From positions 1,054,001-1,118,000 of the forward strand of contig CAVVUF010000002.1 in NCBI GenBank assembly GCA_963751425.1: a stretch of 64,000 nucleotides of DNA. The letters run 5' to 3'. Source of the DNA: CAVVUF01 sp963751425. GTDB taxonomy: Bacteria > Chloroflexota > Anaerolineae > Anaerolineales > UBA4823. Shown here in pieces: positions 33,402-42,276 of the stretch; position 1 is the first letter of the stretch; every line of letters starts with the position of its first letter. The notes beneath the pieces were generated by a model that did no database searches, was not told the DNA's origin, and saw only the letters and a list, made by a program, of their open reading frames with translations. The position numbers and the translations under genes were made by a program.

Positions 33402-34709
33402 ATGAATTTTGAGAAAATTTGTGTGATGGGGCTGGGCTACATTGGCCTGCCTACAGCCAGTACCTTTGCCACGTATGGATTGCGAGTGGTGGGGGTAGAT
33501 GTGAACCCACAGGTGATATCCACACTGCGCAACGGCGGCTTGCATATCCACGAGCCGGGGCTGCGTACGCTGGTGCAAGCGGCGCTGGGCTCGGGAAACC
33601 TGACAGTCAGCGGGAAGCCTGAGCAGGCCGATGCATTCATCATCGCTGTGCCAACCCCCTTCTATGATGACAAGCGTGCTGATATGCGCGCCGTGACCTC
33701 GGCGACCGAGGCGATCGTACCCTATCTGAGAAAGGGCAACCTGGTTCTCCTCGAATCGACTTCTCCGCCGCGTACAACGGTCGACTTGCTCAAGCCGATC
33801 CTGGAGAAATCTGGGCTGCGCGCCGGGGAAGATTTCTACCTGGCTTATTCGCCCGAGCGCGTCCTGCCGGGGCAGATCCTGCGCGAGCTGATCGAGAATG
33901 CCCGCGTGGTGGGTGGGGTCAACCTGGCCTCTTCAGAGGCAGCACATGATCTGTATGCGATCTTTGTGAAGGGCGAGATCATTCCAACCGATGCCACCAC
34001 AGCCGAGATGGTCAAGCTGATGGAGAATACCTGCCGGGATGTGAACATTGCCCTGGCGAATGAGTTCAGCCGTCTGGCGGAACGCTTCGGGGTAGATGTG
34101 TGGGAGGCAATCTCCCTGGCGAACCGTCACCCGCGCATCAACATCTTGCGCCCAGGACCGGGTGTGGGCGGGCACTGCATCAGCGTTGATCCCTGGTTCC
34201 TGGTGGAGGCCGCGCCTGACCTGACGCCCCTGATCCTGACCAGCCGCAAGGTGAACGATGCCCAGCCGCATTACGTGCTCCGGCTCGTGCAGCGGGCATT
34301 GGAGGTGGGCGAGGCGGAAAAAAGCTTGGCTGGATTCAAGGTAGCCTGCCTGGGATTATCTTACAAACCCGATGTAGATGACCTGCGTGAAAGTCCGGCG
34401 CTCGAAGTGGCGCACCTGTTGACCGGGGCGGGAGCTGAGGTGAAGGCTTACGAGCCCTTCAAAAAAGATGCCCAGATTGACGGGATCCACAGCGTTCCCA
34501 GTTTGGAAGAAGCTATTCGTGGTGCGGATGCAGTCGTGCTGTTGGCGGCTCACCAGGTCTTCAAAGAGATCAATCCAGGGCAGCTCAAACCCCTGCTGCG
34601 CAAGGCGGTCTTGGTGGATACAGTGGGGGCGGCCAATCCCACCCAATGGCAGGCAGCCGGCTTCCAGGTCTACCGGCTGGGTGATACCAAATCGAAACCA
34701 GGCGTATAA
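33402..34709 (+). CDS. wecC: UDP-N-acetyl-D-mannosamine dehydrogenase-like nucleotide-sugar dehydrogenase
   Basis: Oxidises a UDP-HexNAc at C6 to the uronic acid with NAD, feeding surface polysaccharide synthesis. The 435-residue protein has an N-terminal Rossmann fold (ICVMGLGYIGLPTASTFATYGLRVVGVDVN), LVLLESTSPPRTT, KLMENTCRDVNIALANE and the catalytic cysteine in GPGVGGHCISVDPWFLVE. The UDP-binding domain carries LGLSYKPDVDDLRESPALEV. The LPTA and GGHCISVDPWF spellings fit WecC-type enzymes better than UDP-glucose dehydrogenase. AAGGAG precedes the ATG. It opens a four-gene rightward glycan group. Confidence 0.88.
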   Translation: MNFEKICVMGLGYIGLPTASTFATYGLRVVGVDVNPQVISTLRNGGLHIHEPGLRTLVQAALGSGNLTVSGKPEQADAFIIAVPTPFYDDKRADMRAVTSATEAIVPYLRKGNLVLLESTSPPRTTVDLLKPILEKSGLRAGEDFYLAYSPERVLPGQILRELIENARVVGGVNLASSEAAHDLYAIFVKGEIIPTDATTAEMVKLMENTCRDVNIALANEFSRLAERFGVDVWEAISLANRHPRINILRPGPGVGGHCISVDPWFLVEAAPDLTPLILTSRKVNDAQPHYVLRLVQRALEVGEAEKSLAGFKVACLGLSYKPDVDDLRESPALEVAHLLTGAGAEVKAYEPFKKDAQIDGIHSVPSLEEAIRGADAVVLLAAHQVFKEINPGQLKPLLRKAVLVDTVGAANPTQWQAAGFQVYRLGDTKSKPGV

Positions 34710-34791
34710 AAAGAATCCGCCACTCAACGCGAATTTTTGGTGAGGAAAAAAACAAAATCGATTTGTAGAAATTGGCGGATATGAAACCATA

Positions 34792-35241
34792 ATGCCTCGT
34801 GACTTTCACACCTCCCTCGTTTATGCCCGAAACTGGCCCATCCTGGGCAAGCTGGCGTATTATCTTTTGAAGCTGCTTGGAGCCGAGATCCCCCGCTCGG
34901 TGCAGATCGGCGAAGGATTCCAGCTTGAGCATGGCGGTTTCGGGGTGGTGATCCACTCCAAAACGCGCATCGGCAGGCGGGTGAAAGTGTATCCGGGGGT
35001 GACGGTGGGTAGGGCAGATATTTACCGCCCAATGAACGCCTCCCGTTTCGAGGGGGTGGTGATTGAAGATGAAGCAATTTTATGCCCGGGGGCGAAGGTC
35101 CTGTGCAAAGAAGGTGTGCTGATCGTGCGCAAGGGTACGGTGATCGGTGCAAATGCCGTATTGCTGCAGTCGACCGGCGAGGGAGAGCTGTGGGCGGGTA
35201 TGCCGGCTCATTGTGTTGGGAAACGAGACGCCTCGGAATGA
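34792..35241 (+). CDS. Left-handed beta-helix acyltransferase (serine acetyltransferase-like)
   Basis: A 149-residue hexapeptide-repeat protein: IPRSVQIGEGFQLEHGGFGVVIHSKTRIGRRVKVYPGVTVG, then VVIEDEAILCPGAKVLC and GTVIGANAVLLQSTGEGELWAGMPAHCVG. This resembles the C-terminal half of serine O-acetyltransferases and the small acetyltransferases of capsule clusters (the catalytic His is likely in LEHGG). The substrate is probably a sugar of the local glycan. Its stop overlaps the next glycosyltransferase as ATGA. Confidence 0.8.
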   Translation: MPRDFHTSLVYARNWPILGKLAYYLLKLLGAEIPRSVQIGEGFQLEHGGFGVVIHSKTRIGRRVKVYPGVTVGRADIYRPMNASRFEGVVIEDEAILCPGAKVLCKEGVLIVRKGTVIGANAVLLQSTGEGELWAGMPAHCVGKRDASE

Positions 35242-36260
35242 AGCTAAAGCGGGTTTGCCTGGTGCCGAAGATGAGCGGCGTGGGAGGTATGGTTTCCTTC
35301 CAGGCCAAGCTGGCGGGAGGCCTGGAAGAACGCGGCATCGAGACCTGCTTCAGACTGGAGGACAAACCTTACCAGGCTGTCTTGGTGATTGGGGGGACGC
35401 GCAGCCTGGCAGGTTTATGGCGTGCTCGACGGGAAGGCATCCCGGTGGTGCAGCGCTTGAACGGCATGAACTGGCTGCACCGCCTGCGCCGTACGGGTTG
35501 GCGGCATTACCTGCGCTCTGAATACGGCAACCTGCTCTTATCCTTCATCCGCAGACGGTTGGCGACTCGCATCGTTTACCAGAGTAATTTCTCCCGCCAG
35601 TGGTGGGAGCGGCGTTATGGAAAGACGCGTATTCCCTGGCAGGTGGTCTACAATGGGGTGGATTTGTCTGCCTATTCTCCTGTTGGAGCGCACAGCCGCC
35701 CGGAAGGACTCTGGCGGATCTTGCTGGTGGAGGGCAGCCTGGGCGGCGGTTATGAGAGCGGGCTGGAGACGGCGGTACAGATGGCCGAGAAATTGCGCAT
35801 AGATTATGGTCAGCCGCTCGAAGTTCAGGTGGTTGGGCGAGCTTCGCCTGCGTTACAAGCTGCCTGGCAGGGACGGACGCGCTTCTCGTTAATTTTCAAA
35901 GGATTGTTACCTCGAGATGCCATCCCAGAAGTGGATCGCTCAGCGCAGGTGCTCTTCGCTGCCGATATCAACGCCGCCTGCCCCAACTCGGTGATTGAGG
36001 CCTTAGCTTGCGGGCTGCCGGTAGTTTCCTTCGATACCGGCGCGCTGCCCGAGCTGGTGCAGGGGGAGGCTGGCGTCATTGTGCCCTACGGCGGCGATCC
36101 CTGGAAGATGGATGCGCCGGATATCGCTGCGTTGTCCAGAGCCGCGGCTCAGGTCTGCCAGGACCAGGAGCGCTTCCGCCAGGGGGCGCGCCAGAGAGCC
36201 GAAGAGTCTTTTGGGTTGGACCGCATGGTGGAAGGGTATCTCCAGGCGCTGGAGGGGTAA
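35238..36260 (+). CDS. Family GT4-like glycosyltransferase
   Basis: A 340-residue GT-B glycosyltransferase. The N-terminal lobe starts KRVCLVPKMSGVGGMVSFQAKLAGGLEERG and is followed by VVYNGVDLSAYSP, a GT4 linker signature. The C-terminal lobe has ILLVEGSLGGGYESG, RFSLIFKGLLPRDAIPE and the nucleotide-sugar binding stretch NSVIEALACGLPVVSFDTGALPELV with the family Glu. It most likely adds one sugar to a lipid-linked glycan. ATG at 35238 overlaps the preceding stop. Confidence 0.85.
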   Translation: MKLKRVCLVPKMSGVGGMVSFQAKLAGGLEERGIETCFRLEDKPYQAVLVIGGTRSLAGLWRARREGIPVVQRLNGMNWLHRLRRTGWRHYLRSEYGNLLLSFIRRRLATRIVYQSNFSRQWWERRYGKTRIPWQVVYNGVDLSAYSPVGAHSRPEGLWRILLVEGSLGGGYESGLETAVQMAEKLRIDYGQPLEVQVVGRASPALQAAWQGRTRFSLIFKGLLPRDAIPEVDRSAQVLFAADINAACPNSVIEALACGLPVVSFDTGALPELVQGEAGVIVPYGGDPWKMDAPDIAALSRAAAQVCQDQERFRQGARQRAEESFGLDRMVEGYLQALEG

Positions 36261-36307
36261 ATCTACTCACGGAATACACAGTCGAGCTCGTAAAAAAAGA
36301 TCTTACG

Positions 36308-36329
36308 CTGAGAAGCGGAGAACGCAGAG
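36308..36329. repeat. GCGGAGA-type dispersed repeat copy
   Basis: GAGAAGCGGAGAACGCAGAG in the 162-base gap between two glycosyltransferase genes. Related to the copies at 15764-15790 and 28692-28725. Confidence 0.45.
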
Positions 36330-36422
36330 TTTTATTTAGAATTCTCAGGGCAACCCAGCGGCTCCGTGTTGAAAGTTTTAGCTTAAAATAAATATATAAG
36401 CAGGATTATTCGAGGTAGATCG

Positions 36423-37547
36423 TTGAATGACGCAGAGAAGTTTCCCGGCAGGTTAGCTTTGCAGCAGCGCGTGCTGCCGCGCTACCGTACAGCTTTTGTC
36501 GAGAGACTGGCGGAAGCCTGTGGAGATGGACTATATGTCTTTGCCGGGCAGCCGCTAGAAGTGGAGGGGATCGAGCCGGCCGCAAGCCTGCAAGCTGCCC
36601 ACCTGACCCAGGCGCGGAACCTGTGCTTCCGTGATCCATCTTCCAAGCTTTTCCTGTGCTGGCAGAAGGGGTTCACGCGCTGGCTGGAAGAGACCCAGCC
36701 TGAGGCGCTGATCGTGGAAGCGAACCCGCGCAACCTGGCGACCAGGCTGGCGGTGCGCTGGATGCACCGGCACGCCAAGCCCGTGGTGGGGTGGGGCTTG
36801 GGAGCGCCGCCGCTGGCAGGAGCCCTGGCCGCCTTGCGCCGCTGGGAGCGCTTGAGCCTGCTGCGCTCGCTGGATGCGGTTGTCGCCTACAGCCGCCGCG
36901 GGGCAGAGCAGTACCGTGACCTGGGTTTGCCAACCGAGAGGGTGTTTGTGGCTTCCAACGCGGTTGCCCCCCGTCCCAGCCAGCCGCCTGCTGAGAAAAA
37001 CTACGTTGCTGACTACCCATTAACGGTGCTCTTCGTGGGGCGACTGCAGGAACGCAAGCGTCTCGATCACCTGCTGGTGGCCTGCGCTGCCTTGCCCCTT
37101 GAGATGCAGCCGCGCCTGCTGATCGCCGGGGATGGACCGGAGCGGGAGAAGCTGCAAGCCCTGGCCGGGGAAGTCTATCCGGCTGCGGAGTTCCTGGGAG
37201 CAAAACACGGGGCGGACCTGGAACCCTTTTTCACCGCAGCAGACCTCTTCGTGCTGCCAGGCACAGGTGGGTTGGCCGTGCAGCAAGCCATGGCGCACGC
37301 CCTTCCAGTAGTCGTGGCGCGCGGCGATGGTACCCAGGACGACCTGGTGCGCCCGGGGAACGGCTGGCAGATCGCTCCGGATGACCTGGAGGCTTTGAAA
37401 GATGCCTTGAAGCTGGCGCTCTCTGACTCTGCCCGCCTGCGCCGGATGGGAAACGAAGCTTACCGGGTGGTGGCGGAGGAAGTCAATCTCGAGGCTATGG
37501 TGCGAGTCTTCCTGGATGCGTTGAGGGTTGTGAGCGGTGAAAAATAA
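36423..37547 (+). CDS. Family GT4-like glycosyltransferase, TTG start
   Basis: A 374-residue GT-B enzyme. The N-terminal lobe (RLALQQRVLPRYRTAFVERLAEACGDGLYVFAG) is followed by VFVASNAVAPRPS and VLFVGRLQERKRLDHLLVACAAL, then LLIAGDGPEREKLQALAG and LFVLPGTGGLAVQQAMAHALPVVVARGDG, where Gly-Gly-Leu-Ala replaces the usual Glu-Gly-x-Pro motif. The start is TTG at 36423 with GAGGT about eight bases upstream; no in-frame ATG is near. It ends the rightward glycan group. The 130 bases after it hold no supported gene. Confidence 0.83.
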   Translation: MNDAEKFPGRLALQQRVLPRYRTAFVERLAEACGDGLYVFAGQPLEVEGIEPAASLQAAHLTQARNLCFRDPSSKLFLCWQKGFTRWLEETQPEALIVEANPRNLATRLAVRWMHRHAKPVVGWGLGAPPLAGALAALRRWERLSLLRSLDAVVAYSRRGAEQYRDLGLPTERVFVASNAVAPRPSQPPAEKNYVADYPLTVLFVGRLQERKRLDHLLVACAALPLEMQPRLLIAGDGPEREKLQALAGEVYPAAEFLGAKHGADLEPFFTAADLFVLPGTGGLAVQQAMAHALPVVVARGDGTQDDLVRPGNGWQIAPDDLEALKDALKLALSDSARLRRMGNEAYRVVAEEVNLEAMVRVFLDALRVVSGEK

Positions 37548-37680
37548 CCACTGTGGTTTTCGTTTTTCTAAGGGCATGTATGCTAACTGTACAACAATTA
37601 TCGAAATCGTATGGCATTATTGAGGGGTTTGCCAGGGAGCTTTGGGAATTGCAGGGGCAGGGGCTGGCACACCATTTCCT

Positions 37681-39822
37681 CTAGGCCTGCGTTTCGGGTA
37701 GGAATAAAGTCACGCGTGTGAAGAGCCCTGGGCTGCTTTCCAAGGTTAATGAACCCCCGATGACCGCCATCAGTGTCGAATGCAGGGCTAAACCACGACC
37801 GCTGTTGAGGTGTTTCCCATCTCCTTCTTCAGAGGGTGTTATCTGGATCCCAACCCCGTTATCTTCGATGATCAATCGGAAACCTTCTTCCCAGGATACC
37901 CGCAGACTGAGCTGCAGAGGCAGGTTTTGGCTTGGCCCGCGCCCATGCTGCGCGGCATTGCGGATGGCTTCACGGGCAGCATAGTAAAAAACCTCGCCGT
38001 GCATGGGGGGCAGGCTGCGGCTCTGCTGATCTGCCTGGCCGGCGATTTGCCAATCGACCTGGTCAAACTCACCTTTAAACTCCCTTTCCAGGGTTTGCTG
38101 CAGCGCACCTACCAGTCCCAGGCGGGAAATTTCTGGCTCGATAACGGACGGAAGATCTGTCAGCAGGTCGGCGATCTGCGTGTGAAGCTGGCTCAGACTG
38201 TTGACGACTTCTGCCACCTGAACATCTTCTGATGCAGGGCCGCTCAACGCCAGGATTGCCGAGTGAAGCTCGGGAAGGATATCATCGTGCAAGCTGCGGC
38301 GGGTGCGCCGGTCGATGACCTGGCTTTCGACAAGGTGCTGGCGCTGCAGGGCCATTAAACGCCGTGCCATCTCGGCGCTGGCATGGATGTCGATCAGCCG
38401 CTCACCGACTGTGCGGGCGATCTCGATCTCTTCCTGGGTATACAGGCTTCCCAGGCGTTTTTCGCCTAACAAAAAAATCCCCGTAAGGCCGCGCTCACTC
38501 CACAAGGGTACCGCCCAGCTTAACCCAGGCGAAGATTTGGGAGGCACAGGCAGGCAGAGCGGTCTGGAGCTGCCCATTTCTGCCAACAGGTCATCCAGGG
38601 CTGGGATTGCGGGAGGATCGGCCGCAGGATAGGCGAGCGGCGGGCCGACCAGGGCAGCGAAGGGTCCCAGCGGGACCAGGAGGGCTTTCCTGGTGTCCAA
38701 TACCTGAGCGCAGAGCATTTGAAAAGGGAGCTCTGTTTCTATGGGAGGTGGGAGGTTGTCAGACTGGCTGATGAGATGGTCGAACATGCGCTGGCTGGTG
38801 ACAAAGGGACGCAAGTTGTCGATTGTCTTCTCGCGTTCCGTGTAAGAGCGCCAGCTCAGCAGGGCAAAGAAGATCGTGATCAGCACAACGCTGAGCAGTA
38901 AATTGTAGATTGGGCGCAGGGGGATAAGCACCCCCCAGCTCATCACCAGGCTGAAACCTGCAGCCAGGATGACCATCCGGTACCAGGCATTTAGCAGCCC
39001 CTGGCGAGGCAGTATTTTACCGGTAAAGACTTCGTAAGAAACGATAGCCTGGCCTACAAACAGGATTGTCAGGGTGATTAGTGCCGCGATGATCAGGTCA
39101 AACCAGACCAGGGAGTGAATGATTTGCGGCTGGTAGAGGTTTGAAGGGACAAACAATAAAAGCCAACCTACCACCCAGGCAACCAGCAGGCTGATAAGCA
39201 GCAGAGCAATCGATGAATAGACCAGCCACGGCCGCGCCCGCTGCCGGGCAAATTCGCCCATCACGCGCCGCGCCGGGGCGGGATGCAGCAAAGCCTCGAT
39301 GGATAAACCGATGCAGAGCAAGGCATACAGCGGATAGAACAATACTAGTACCGGAAAGCCATGTAAGGATGGATTGGTGACATAGTCAGGTCCGCTGATC
39401 TGGGAAGGTTCCGGCAGTGGGCTGGCTACCAGCAGCGCTCCAGCGATGAACACGGCAATCACGAGCACCAGCCAGAAAGAGGAGCGGCGAAAATTGGGGG
39501 TGGATGAATCGGTGGATTCCCAATGGCTGCCGTACCAAAGGATAATAGCATACCAAGCCAGCGGGATGCCGATCAGAGGGATCCACCCGATCTGCCACCA
39601 GAAGTTCAATGCCCCGGCAGGCAGCTCGAATCCATAGCTAAGCAGGATGGTATGGCTGATAAAAAATAGAAAACCTGCCAGCAAGGCCGCACCTGCCAGC
39701 CAGGTGCCCCAGGTGCGCCGTTCAGCGTTCAAAAGCACGGTGAGACCCAGCCAGAGCAGCAGGATGGCATTTAGCAGCGATATCGCCAGGGCAGCCCAAT
39801 CCAGCAGAAAATCACCGCTCAT
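37681..39822 (-). CDS. Membrane sensor histidine kinase (HisKA_3 type)
   Basis: A 713-residue kinase. The N-terminal half (about residues 1-330) is hydrophobic, with about ten membrane helices and little outside sequence, like 7TM-type sensor regions. A GAF-like domain follows near residues 390-480. The dimerisation/phosphoacceptor segment is RRTRRSLHDDILPELHSAI (His in LHDD) near residue 510. The C-terminal ATPase shows AAREAIRNAAQHG (N box) and RLIIEDNGVGI (G1), then GRGLALHSTLMAVIGG. This is the NarX/DesK group that pairs with LuxR-type regulators. The response regulator is just upstream on the same strand, 24 bases away. Confidence 0.88.
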   Translation of the reverse strand: MSGDFLLDWAALAISLLNAILLLWLGLTVLLNAERRTWGTWLAGAALLAGFLFFISHTILLSYGFELPAGALNFWWQIGWIPLIGIPLAWYAIILWYGSHWESTDSSTPNFRRSSFWLVLVIAVFIAGALLVASPLPEPSQISGPDYVTNPSLHGFPVLVLFYPLYALLCIGLSIEALLHPAPARRVMGEFARQRARPWLVYSSIALLLISLLVAWVVGWLLLFVPSNLYQPQIIHSLVWFDLIIAALITLTILFVGQAIVSYEVFTGKILPRQGLLNAWYRMVILAAGFSLVMSWGVLIPLRPIYNLLLSVVLITIFFALLSWRSYTEREKTIDNLRPFVTSQRMFDHLISQSDNLPPPIETELPFQMLCAQVLDTRKALLVPLGPFAALVGPPLAYPAADPPAIPALDDLLAEMGSSRPLCLPVPPKSSPGLSWAVPLWSERGLTGIFLLGEKRLGSLYTQEEIEIARTVGERLIDIHASAEMARRLMALQRQHLVESQVIDRRTRRSLHDDILPELHSAILALSGPASEDVQVAEVVNSLSQLHTQIADLLTDLPSVIEPEISRLGLVGALQQTLEREFKGEFDQVDWQIAGQADQQSRSLPPMHGEVFYYAAREAIRNAAQHGRGPSQNLPLQLSLRVSWEEGFRLIIEDNGVGIQITPSEEGDGKHLNSGRGLALHSTLMAVIGGSLTLESSPGLFTRVTLFLPETQA

Positions 39823-39846
39823 TGCATGACTCGATCTAGGTTGCTT

Positions 39847-40632
39847 TCAGAGCTCAAACGGCATCCAATCACCGCGCTCGTTCATCACGCTGGCATTACC
39901 TGCCTCATCCCAGGCGATCAGCTGCCGGTTTTGTACGATAATGGCGGCACGGGTGCGCGCCACCTTCTCATCCGTTGTGGTCAAATCCAACCCCCAGGCG
40001 GCGTAGATTTGACCGTTCGTGCGGCTGATGGTGCGTTTGTCTCGAAAACCCATCTGAGCGGCAATCTGCTCGTTGGTCATCCCCTGCGCCAGGAGGCGCG
40101 CTACCACCTGCTCGTTAGGCTCTAAAATCGCCATCGGGTCATTTTCATCTTTATGGCGTACCTCCTGGACGCGGGTCTCGATCTCCGGGTCGATGAAGCT
40201 GCGCCCCGCCAGGGCATCGCGCAGCAGCGGCAGGATCATATGGGGCAGCAGGTAGTTTGATTTGCGCACGTAGGCATAGTGGCTCAAGATACCCGAGCGG
40301 CGAAAATCACGGTAAAAAGCTTCGTCGTCTTGGATAGAATAGAATACCACAGGCAGGCGGGGAAATTCTCGCCGGATCGCTGCGGCAGCCTGGATGCCGT
40401 TCAGCTTGCCGGATAGCTGAACATCCATCAAGATCACTCCAACGAATGGCTTATCAGTATCGTTGGTTCTATCTTTGGAATTGGACTCCGGACCGTTCCC
40501 CAGGCAGTATTCCAGCGCTTCTTCACCGCTGGTGCAGGCCGAGAGAACCCGGACTTCACCGGTGGCTTCCAGCCCGGATTTCAAGGCGCCGCGTAGCTTG
40601 AGGTTATCTTCGACGATGAGAAGACTGATCAT
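39847..40632 (-). CDS. Response regulator with LuxR-like output region
   Basis: A 261-residue regulator. The receiver domain has LLIVEDN with the acidic pair, the phosphoacceptor Asp70 in VILMDVQLSG, and the Lys region YVRKSNYLL. An unusual 12-15 residue insertion (NGPESNSKDRTNDTDK) precedes strand 3. The C-terminal part ILEPNEQVVARLLAQGMTNEQIAAQMGFRDKRTISRTNGQIYAAWGL is helix-turn-helix of the NarL/LuxR style. Its last 20 residues (WDEAGNASVMNERGDWMPFEL) extend past the usual end. It is transcribed with, and ahead of, the histidine kinase. Confidence 0.87.
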   Translation of the reverse strand: MISLLIVEDNLKLRGALKSGLEATGEVRVLSACTSGEEALEYCLGNGPESNSKDRTNDTDKPFVGVILMDVQLSGKLNGIQAAAAIRREFPRLPVVFYSIQDDEAFYRDFRRSGILSHYAYVRKSNYLLPHMILPLLRDALAGRSFIDPEIETRVQEVRHKDENDPMAILEPNEQVVARLLAQGMTNEQIAAQMGFRDKRTISRTNGQIYAAWGLDLTTTDEKVARTRAAIIVQNRQLIAWDEAGNASVMNERGDWMPFEL

Positions 40633-40653
40633 AGAATCAAAGTTCGATTGATT

Positions 40654-41969
40654 CTACCTGAAGAGCAGTGGCACCGCCAGGATAATGAACAATCCCCAGA
40701 AGGCATACCCCGCCGCTCCTTTGCTGAAAACCATCTGCAGCTCCTGTTCCCAACGGCCGCTCTTGTTGCGCAGAAGGCGGTACACCAACCAGATCAACAG
40801 CCCTGTGTTGAGGGTATTCCAGCCGATGACCGCCATGCGATTAATGGTGATGCCTCCATCCACAGTCCGGTATAGGATTGCTGAGAGCGCATACAGGCTG
40901 ACGAGGATTGCCAGGATGGATACTGCCAGGATGCCCGATCGGAGGGCTTTCTGTAAGCGAGGAGAGATATCCTCTGTGCGCACCGGGGTTACGCCCACCA
41001 ACAAGGCGATAATACCAAACAGCATCGCATTATAAACGATGAGCACATCGCGGTTATTGAAAGGCTGCATGAAATTGAAGGGAATGACCACGATGTAAAT
41101 CACCAGGATGATCAAGGTCAACGGCAGGAGCAGGCGCATCATGGTGGCAATGAACTTGCTCAAACCCTGCCGGAAATCTTGTTCAGAAGGCTTCAGGCGC
41201 GGATCATAGACGCTTGCCAGGCCGATCACCGGGAGCAGCCCCGCACCTCCGGCGGCGATCAGGCGCATGATCGTATCAGGGAGCTGGATGCCTAAAGCCT
41301 GGAACATCCCTACGTGATCATACCGAAGGCTATCCCCAGCGATCAGGTATAGGCCGCCGGTGATGAACACTTCCAGGGATTTGATCAGGAAGGGGAAACG
41401 CTCCTCAAAAGTCGACCGGAAGCCTAAGACTGTAATCCCTACGGCAACCCAGGCCATGAGCGCCAGGTGGATCATCATCATTAAGGCTGTGGGTGATTGA
41501 TACCAGGTGGGTTGAGTGGGCACAATCAGCAGTACATACAGGCAGAGTGCAACCAGCCCGCCTCCGGCTGCCAGAGCTTGTTTGAGGCCACGGCCTGAAG
41601 CCCATACCAGAAAGGCGATCATGAACAAGGCCGCGATCGGAGCTCCGAAGATGAGTATGTAAGGTGCGATATTAACGAACAACAAGTCCTGATCTGATAA
41701 AGCCCAAAAGACCAAACCATTCAGCACAGCCAGAGGCAGAGCCAGGAGCCAGACTGAGATGCCTTTGGATTTTTCCTGGCTGGAGGGGGCAGCTTTTTCA
41801 GGCGGTAGTACCAGGCCGCGAAGAGTAAATTCTGGGGATCCGCCTCGAAGCTGGCCTGGACAGCTTTTTCGAAATCGGAGGCTTTGCCAGTCCTCTGAGC
41901 ATTCTGGAAGAGATCCTCGATTTGCTGGGGATCCTGGGCGTGGGTACGAATTTCGTTTAAATAATCCAT
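40654..41969 (-). CDS. Polytopic membrane protein with cytoplasmic N-terminal region, one frameshift
   Basis: A protein of about 438 residues whose first 80 (MDYLNEIRTHAQDPQQIEDLF...ASFEADPQNLLFAAWYYRLKK) read in one frame and whose membrane part (KSKGISVWLLALPLAVLNGLVFWAL onward, about ten helices) reads in the next. Adding one A to the five-A run at 41794-41798 joins them as K-K-A-A-P-S-S-Q-E-K. The N-terminal segment looks like a helical, TPR-like unit. No motif names a function. It lies directly upstream of the response regulator and kinase genes on the same strand, so it may be part of that signalling unit. Confidence 0.7.
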
Positions 41970-42007
41970 AGGAAACAACCTTTCTGTGTTTCGGGTAAGC
42001 TTACTCG

Positions 42008-42028
42008 AAACCAACTAGAAGTTGGTTT
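42008..42028. repeat. AAACCAACT hairpin repeat
   Basis: AAACCAACT-AGA-AGTTGGTTT, a perfect nine-base stem with a three-base loop, in the 307-base gap 41970-42276. The rest of that gap holds the leftward promoter below and the start region of the GH65 gene; I see no gene in it. Confidence 0.6.
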
Positions 42029-42090
42029 ACCAGAGCAAGCCTATGATGGATGGAAAAGCGCAGCCATTAGACTTACCCTATGATACGATA

Positions 42091-42119
42091 AGAATACTTT
42101 CGTATTACCTTAGCGTCAA
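42091..42119 (-). promoter_or_regulatory. Leftward promoter for the membrane-protein gene
   Basis: TTGACG (42119-42114), a 17-base spacer and TATTCT (42096-42091), read leftward. The inverted repeat AATAC-TTTC-GTATT covers the -10 edge and spacer (42093-42106) and could be an operator. The leader to the ATG at 41969 would be about 115 bases. Confidence 0.45.
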
Positions 42120-42276
42120 GCACTCGAGTGCCTAAGGGTAGGATGTCAGGTTTTCCTCTTTGAAAAAACACGATTTTCGATTAGGATAGAAATACCAACC
42201 GCGATGGGTGATAAAAATTTCCCGTTGAGGCGAAGCCCTCGTGGGGACCTGGATAACAAAAATTTTCGAGGTGGAT

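Noticed and set aside
42008..42028. Terminator reading of the AAACCAACT hairpin
   Set aside because: No T-run follows on either strand and it lies between divergent genes; it is treated as a short intergenic repeat.
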